In this document: in pieces, positions 58,020-64,000 of the stretch | Layout of the letters: each line of letters opens with the position of its first letter | Position numbering within the stretch: the first letter of the stretch is position 1 | NCBI GenBank assembly: GCA_009739215.1 | Contig: VSJF01000015.1 | Location: 207,932-271,931, forward strand | Origin: Floccularia luteovirens | Lineage: Eukaryota > Basidiomycota > Agaricomycetes > Agaricales > Squamanitaceae | Direction: 5' to 3' | DNA length: 64,000 nt | Notes under the pieces: generated by a model | The model's input: the letters and a program-made list of their open reading frames with translations, nothing else | The model's database searches: none | What the model was told of the DNA's origin: nothing | Position numbers and translations under genes: made by a program

Positions 58020-59640
58020 TCAAACCGCAATCATCTCATTGTGAAGTTCGGCATCCGTATATCTCCTAGAGACTGGTATCCAACACAACTTTTTACCATC
58101 CTTTTGCGTATAACCCATCCATCCTCTTCCAAAAACTTCGATCTGTCATGATCAATACTCAAGTACTCATTTCCCAGTTGAATGTCCAATACCAACTTCC
58201 TTTTCTGCTTTCCAATTGTAGTGACTAATCCTTGCTCATGTGACCGATTCCCTATTACAAACCTTCATCACTATGATGTCCCACAAGCGCAAGGTCATAG
58301 AGTCTTTGGCTTTGTCCAGAACATGTGCAAAATCCTTCGAAACAGCCTTCACAGATTTAATATCGGGAATGCTCTTCACTGACTCCACTGCCCTCCCAAC
58401 ATCTACATCCCATACCTGAAACTCTCTCAAATGAACTGATGAAGCCAATCGGCTTCCGAATTGTATGCCACATAATCCTTCCTATGAACCCGCCCACCTC
58501 CTGTTGATTTACCTCAACACCTGATCCGACATTCCACACTCGCCAAGTCCTATCATCCGATCCAGAGACAAGCCACTGGCCGTCTGATGACCATGCGATG
58601 GATCTAACGGAATTTGTATGTCCCAGTAAACTATTCTTCAGTGTACCGACTCAAGAGTGCCAGATTTGCACCAGACCATCAGACGAGCAATTAGGCCACC
58701 GTCTGGAGAATACTCAACGCAATGCAAATGACGTTGTCAAGTTTCAATTACACGTAAAAAAGTTCCCCTGGTAGTAGTGTCAGTACCGTTTGTCGCCTCT
58801 GTATTAGCATATAGCTCGGTCATCTTTCAATGTGGTACGGGAATCATTACCGAATTGTCTATCTCTAATGGACGGATGCTTCAAGCATCCGTACATTAGG
58901 GATAGATTATGGGCAAGATGAATTCAAAGACGAGTCTATATACTTCCTTGATTACCTGGGGTACGTCCTTCTTCACCCCTTACTGTACGTTCTCCTGCAT
59001 ACAACTATTTGAGGATATCCTGACAATACCTTCCATCATTCGTATGCCTTAATCAGTCCTGTAACTCCGACCTGCAAGTGATTAATGTAATCGAGCACTT
59101 CTATTCTTGTAACAAATATTTTCATAAGACCCAAAAGTTCCGATTTCGGTTCACTATATGTGAGATGTGTGGCCCAATAAATACAGGCATACTGTAGATG
59201 AGCAGACATGGGGTGAGGTCTGATGGCTCAGGAATGTCCTTCATGGATGGGAGCGGATTATCTAGCTTGCATATGTTTTCGACAAGCACTAAGTACTAAG
59301 TACTAAGTCCTTATCATCGTTGAGCGTTGATAGGCAGATCGGCTGGAGTGTGTGGTGGAAAGCCCGCATGTAACATTCGGATTTCTGCATCATGTAGCCA
59401 TCCTCTTGCTTCTGCATATGGCTTACAGGCCCGGAATGGCATACTTATTCCGTCTTTGGTGCTGATGCCAGTCAAATCCCTCAACCTATTAAAAGATATA
59501 CGGTACTCGCAAGGACTACTGAATATGTGGTGTTCCGTACGATCCTCGACGGTTTCAAACCATATTCGGAAAAAGGATTTCGTAGCACATGCATTATTCA
59601 AGTATCGCAGAATACGAATGGCTGAATGGGCCGGAAAAGC
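58020..59640 (-). pseudogene. Shredded sixth NACHT-WD40 locus
   Basis: Minus-strand scraps in correct order: a NACHT-exon block DAEIRMLHAGFP (near 59380-59340; paralogues DVEIRMLHASFP), then VEVLDYINHLQVGVTGL (near 59090-59040; paralogues VEVLSYMNRLEVAVPAL), WD40 scraps with YSPDGG and a WRVWNVGSGVE block (58740-58490), QVWDVDVGRAVESVKSIPDI and LRLWDI (58420-58260), then a C-terminal DGWVIR block (58110-58070; paralogues DGWIVREQDGKR). The N-terminal domain, Walker motifs and several WD40 blades are gone, and frames shift repeatedly. An old dead member of the cluster. Confidence 0.75.
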
Positions 59641-60428
59641 CAGTGTTCCAAAATTATATATATTGAATTCTTATTTTCTGATTATGTATTTGTCTGCCTT
59701 GGTCATCACCGCCCACAACGTGCGAAATAAGGAAAAAACAGAAAGCGCGAAACTTCTAGGTTGTGGCGACTGATTACTGTAAGTAACAGGATTGACGAAC
59801 GAACAAGTCCTCCGATTTGTGAATCACCATCTACTCATTTCTATAATCTTGAAGGAGTAACCACGAAAGTCAACCCCAAATACAATAATACTTTCCAAAG
59901 AGCGATTGTAGTCACGTCCGGTTTTATGGTGTGCAGTGCTTAGGGTATTGGGGGTATGTCGTGCTCATTAATCTTCACTACCAGATTCATGACACAGAAA
60001 ATTCATTGCCTTTGTCGGACTCGTCCAGATTTTTATATTTGATTGTTCAATTAATTATGAAACTCGTGTGCTCATGGATCATTCCTTTTGATTGGTGAAT
60101 AGCTCTCACCCGAACTATGAATATTAACGCAAAGCATCCCGAACAAGCACCATATACCTGTAAGATACACATCTATACATTAACGGTCTGGCATTGAAAA
60201 ACTATACCATGTACTCTGTGGGCCATATTTGGACCCTACTCTTCCCCGATGCGCAGTTATCGAGTATGCAACGGACTGATGATATGACGATATCCATCAA
60301 AACGGTTAATTTGTAATTTGGGTTTGCTGAGTGGATATATAAACGGAAAGAGGAAGGGTAGGTAGATTTACTTCAGATACAAACCGCTACGTACATACAG
60401 CAAAATACAATAATCTACGAACCCTTTG
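59641..60428. other. Intergenic, no gene seen
   Basis: AT-rich sequence between the dead copy and NLR5. A weak possible continuation of the NACHT exon is visible to about 59700; beyond that nothing was recognised. Confidence 0.4.
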
Positions 60429-63400
60429 TCATGTCGAACTTTCCTCGACGCGCAAAATATCTAGCTTGCCTGAGTCCTTACCCACAACAAAAAAGTTGTT
60501 CCACCGCGAAATGCTGGGAAGGTGTCTCTGTTCTACCCAAAATAATCTCTTTCCATTGTCTTCACATACAATCCATGCATCATTGTGGAAACGCTTCCTC
60601 CTGCCTATTTCCGTCACCCACCGGTGCTTCCCGAGTTCGACTTCCTTCCCTTCCTTCAATTCGAATATTGCCTCAGCTGTGTTACATTTTGCGTATAACA
60701 TTGTGTTGTCAGCAGAAAACTCTAAATCTGAAAGCGTGCCACTGAACACAAGCTGCTTTTCAAGTTTGCCATCCTCCCCCATATTGAACACACCCAGCCC
60801 AAAGCTCGTTGGACCCGCAATCAAACGTCCGTCTGGAGACCATGCGACTATGGTATTGGAGTCCTGTTTAGTTAAGATGCTCTGTTCTAAAGTGGGCCGG
60901 ACTTTTGAGATATCCCATATACGAGTTAGGTCAAATTCAGGGACTGCAATCTTCTGCGCGTCAGGGGAGAAGGCGATGTTACCAGCGATCCTTCCCGGAA
61001 TGACGTGTGTGTTTTGTGATGGAGATTCGAGAGACCAGATACTGACTGCATCATCAGACACAGCGGCTACTCGCGAGCCTTTCGAGGACACAGCTACGAA
61101 ATGTATGTTTGTGCCATGTACAAAATTTGCGGCTGGTGTTGACGATGATGATGGAGTGGATGATGTGATTTCTGGTTTTGGTGAAAGTACTGCAAATGTG
61201 TCCCACAACTCGATTGTAACAAACGACGTCAGAAGGTGACGATCATCGGGAGAAAATGATGCGCTTTTGTGAAAAGAGCCTTTGAAGGAGCCGCTCCTAT
61301 TCCAGGATTTCGTATTGAAGAAATGGATTTGGCCCCCAAAAGACGAGGCGAGAGTTCCTTTTTTGGACACGGCCATGCCTTTCCTATGTCTCGGAGTATG
61401 GCCCAACTTGGATTCGGGTGTGAATTTGGAAGTGCAGTTACCCGATACCAGGTCCCACACGTGAATTACATCATCATACCCAGATAAGGCAATCTGAGTG
61501 CCGTTGGATAGAAACACAGCTGCCTCCACGAAGAATTTCAAAGGTAGCTCGAGAGGAATCTTGTTCTCGTCCGACCCGATATCCCAAACTCGAAGCTTTC
61601 TTGTGACCGACTCCCGGACTAGTGTAGTATGACCTGGGTACTCTGGCATGACTAGCACTGTTTTCTAGTGCACGCCCCACATCCTCCGATATCGCTAACA
61701 CCGTCGTTATTGCAGGAAATGTCCTCTTCATCTTCAGCTCTTTACCAATTACAATGTCCCATACCTGTACTCCTCCTGGATTAGCACAAGTAACAAGCTG
61801 CCTTCCGTCTCGACTCCATGCTATAACGTCCACGCTGAATTCTGTACTTTGCACTTCCTGGGTTTGCACTGTTTGGGTATGCACCACCGTACCAGATATC
61901 GCATTCCAAACACAAATCGTCCCATCAGCCGAACCAGAGGCAAGCGACTCCCCATCGGGGGCCCATGAAACACAGCAGACACTTTTGGTATGTCCCTTTA
62001 GGGTCCTCTTCAGTAATCCGATGCTGGCATCCCATATGCACACCTCTCCATTTGACGACCCGGACGCAATCAACTTTCCAGTGGTGGAAAGTACTGCGCA
62101 ACAATTCATTGCATTTATTGGGATCGTGTGGAGACGAGGACCCCACTCTGTATTCCGAAGCATCAGTGACTTAATAGAAGCCTTGTTACGGGTCGGTTTG
62201 CTGACAGAATCGGTGTAGCGATTGGTGAAAGGACATGATGGAGCTAGCGGGAATGCAGAAATGTATAGGTGTTCTGGACAATTATTGATAGGTGAGTAAC
62301 ATCGTAGAACCAGTCGGTGCATGTCATCGATTAACTGGACTGTCTCATTTCTGTCCTCGTCCTGCATGTGAACCTAACGACAATATTTGAACTTATCTTA
62401 TATTACTTGAATCAATCTAATACTCACCTCACACCATGAAAGTGCCGCAAGCAAAGAAGGAACAGCAACCTCAAGCTGCTCCATATAACTGAGGACCTCC
62501 ACCCATTCTAGAAGTTTCGTTCGTGCGAAATTTATTACTGCATCCAGGATATCCGGACCAGACTCTTCGCATAGGGATAGATGCGTGATCCAGTGGACAC
62601 ACGAGTAACGTAAACTTGGGTGGACACTTACGTTGACAGTATCGCGCAGGGCAGAGTTGTTTGATTTCATTATTGTCGGATCGTCGAGTTTACAAATATT
62701 CCTTTCGAGTTTGTTCATCGCATTCAGACAGGCCAAGGCCAGACGCTTGTGATGTTTAGGCGGGTCGATGTAGAACCTGTTGATACAATGATCTTTATGA
62801 ACGAGGAATTGTGGAAAGCTCGCATGCAAAATTCGAATTCTGACGTTGTTTTCTTTTGGCTTCAGGATGACCGAACCAAGCCGGCCTACAATTTCGTGGA
62901 TATAACGTTCCGGAACACCAACCAAATCATTCAGGGCGGACGTCGATATCTGATCTTGAAGCAACGCAAGACTGCCTAGTACAACCGGAATATACTCCTT
63001 TGTCTTATTAACCTGGATGCTATCCAATGCATTCTCTAATACAATGTTATATATTTCGTCCAGGTTTGATATAGTGAGTGACTTTGCTGGATTGCCGGAT
63101 AGAAGAGCATCGAGAACATCGGTGACGGTGTTTTTGTTATCTTTTAGTAATTTGATGACAATGTCGGCATACATGAATAGTCCAGCAGCAACATTAGTAA
63201 GGTCTTCGACAATATTGGGAATCCGACTCAATACGGTGTTCCAGCAGTCGAGCTCCGAGAGTCTGGTGCCTAGAAAAAGTTTGATGTCTCTGTGGGCAAT
63301 CTCTTCCGGTATTTCATGTAAACTGAATGATTTCGACACTTTAAGGAGCTTGTCAGTGTTTAGTGCATTATCGAGCTTCATTTCTGGCCTAGTGGTGACA

Positions 63401-63994
63401 AACACCCGGACAGGAAATGGGATTTCGGGGAGCCGTTCCATGAAGAGGGAAAGAAGTCGGATAATCTCATCCTGAGCTGCTGGAGTGCACTCATCGAGTG
63501 CATCCAACACAAGCACGATTGGGTGGTGTTCCTTGACATTCTTCAGTGCTTTGATAATTAGGTTTTCGAGGTCCATGTCAAGTTTTTCCCCCTCCTTTCC
63601 TTTCTGATAATACTCTCGAACAGCTTTCGCCATGTAAGGGTATAGGCTAGGCTTTTGGTTGTACGCCAATTGATAAGCAATCGATGTTAGCACATATGTC
63701 GTTGTGTTGAAATCGCTTTTGCCGCGGACAAAGAAAAATGAGGCGCCAAGTCTTCCGGCCTTCTTCAATCTTTAGCAATCTCGAAAGCAATAGCAGATTT
63801 ACCAGTGCCAACCCAGCCACGGAGTACGCATATGAAAGTAGTATCAGCATCCGTTTGTAGCCGTAGAGACCATTGAATGATATCTTTGAGCAATTCGGCT
63901 CGGGTTTCACCCAGTGTTCCTGTAATGTTTAGAATCTTGCCAGAAGAGTAGCTAGCATTGACACGTGGGATATTTTTCAGCGCCTCTTCGTCAA
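60429..63994 (-). pseudogene. NLR5: NACHT-WD40 receptor, broken, 5' end outside window
   Basis: Two exons are in the window: the NACHT exon 62428-63994 and the WD40 exon 60429-62373. The N-terminal exons lie beyond 64000. The WD40 exon carries a 46-base insertion (CTAGTG direct repeats at 61619 and 61665) that shifts the frame; removing it rejoins GRALVRESVTRKLRVWD and leaves 633 codons. The NACHT exon has a 1-base deletion near 63772 (GCTAAAGATTGAAG where NLR3 has GCCCATAGATTGAAG) just after Walker A. Walker A itself reads GWVGTGKSA rather than GGAGTGKST. Walker B VLDALDE and VTTRPEM remain. C-terminal blocks (GRLIAGP, DAWIVCEDNGKRL) match NLR3. Probably dead. Confidence 0.85.
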
Positions 63995-64000
63995 CTACAA

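Overview
The window is nuclear DNA of a filamentous basidiomycete, most likely an Agaricomycete. The grounds are genes split by many introns of about 45-65 bases, a chromodomain Ty3/Gypsy retrotransposon, a LINE with a gag-like ORF1 and a terminal RNase H, an ENA-type Na+/K+ P-type ATPase, and a cluster of NACHT-WD40 receptor (NLR-like) genes with an N-terminal helical domain typical of Agaricomycete NLRs. The species cannot be named from this sequence.

Region 1 (1-23837) is a nested graveyard of retrotransposons: a Gypsy gag/protease remnant cut by a solo LTR; a 7.0 kb LINE (3721-10750, minus strand) with 11-base target-site duplications, itself cut by a solo LTR with a TSD; several LTRs of one family (here family A); and a Copia element (LTRs 14123-14373 and 23615-23837) that encloses a complete but dead 5.9 kb chromovirus (17365-23265). 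Decay is dominated by CpG transitions: CGA to TGA stops, and CA/TG mirrored differences between the two chromovirus LTRs. This points to cytosine methylation of repeats.

Region 2 (23838-34626) is a short, damaged host-gene island. It has an apparently intact 18-exon ENA-type P-type ATPase gene (24605-28790, plus strand), a decayed proteasome alpha-2 relic, a 5'-truncated CNNM/Mam3-type gene, an intact 67-residue V-ATPase subunit e (VMA9) gene whose first intron appears to be AT-AG, a 95-base stray piece of NACHT sequence, and a 5'-truncated LINE tail.

Region 3 (34627-64000) is a cluster of six NACHT-WD40 loci in mixed orientation. The four loci that lie wholly inside the window share one seven-exon plan, often with identical exon lengths. 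NLR2 (39746-44223) and NLR4 (53531-57741) are open throughout. NLR3 has a single TGA from a CpG, NLR1 has two 1-base insertions, NLR5 (cut by the window end) has a 1-base deletion and a 46-base insertion, and a sixth copy (58020-59640) is a shredded relic. NLR2 and NLR3 share a 244-base tract that is almost identical inside otherwise diverged exons, which suggests gene conversion. By analogy with known fungal NLRs, these proteins probably sense non-self or damage through the WD40 propeller, oligomerise through the NACHT NTPase, and signal through the N-terminal helical domain. No effector domain with a known enzymatic activity is visible.
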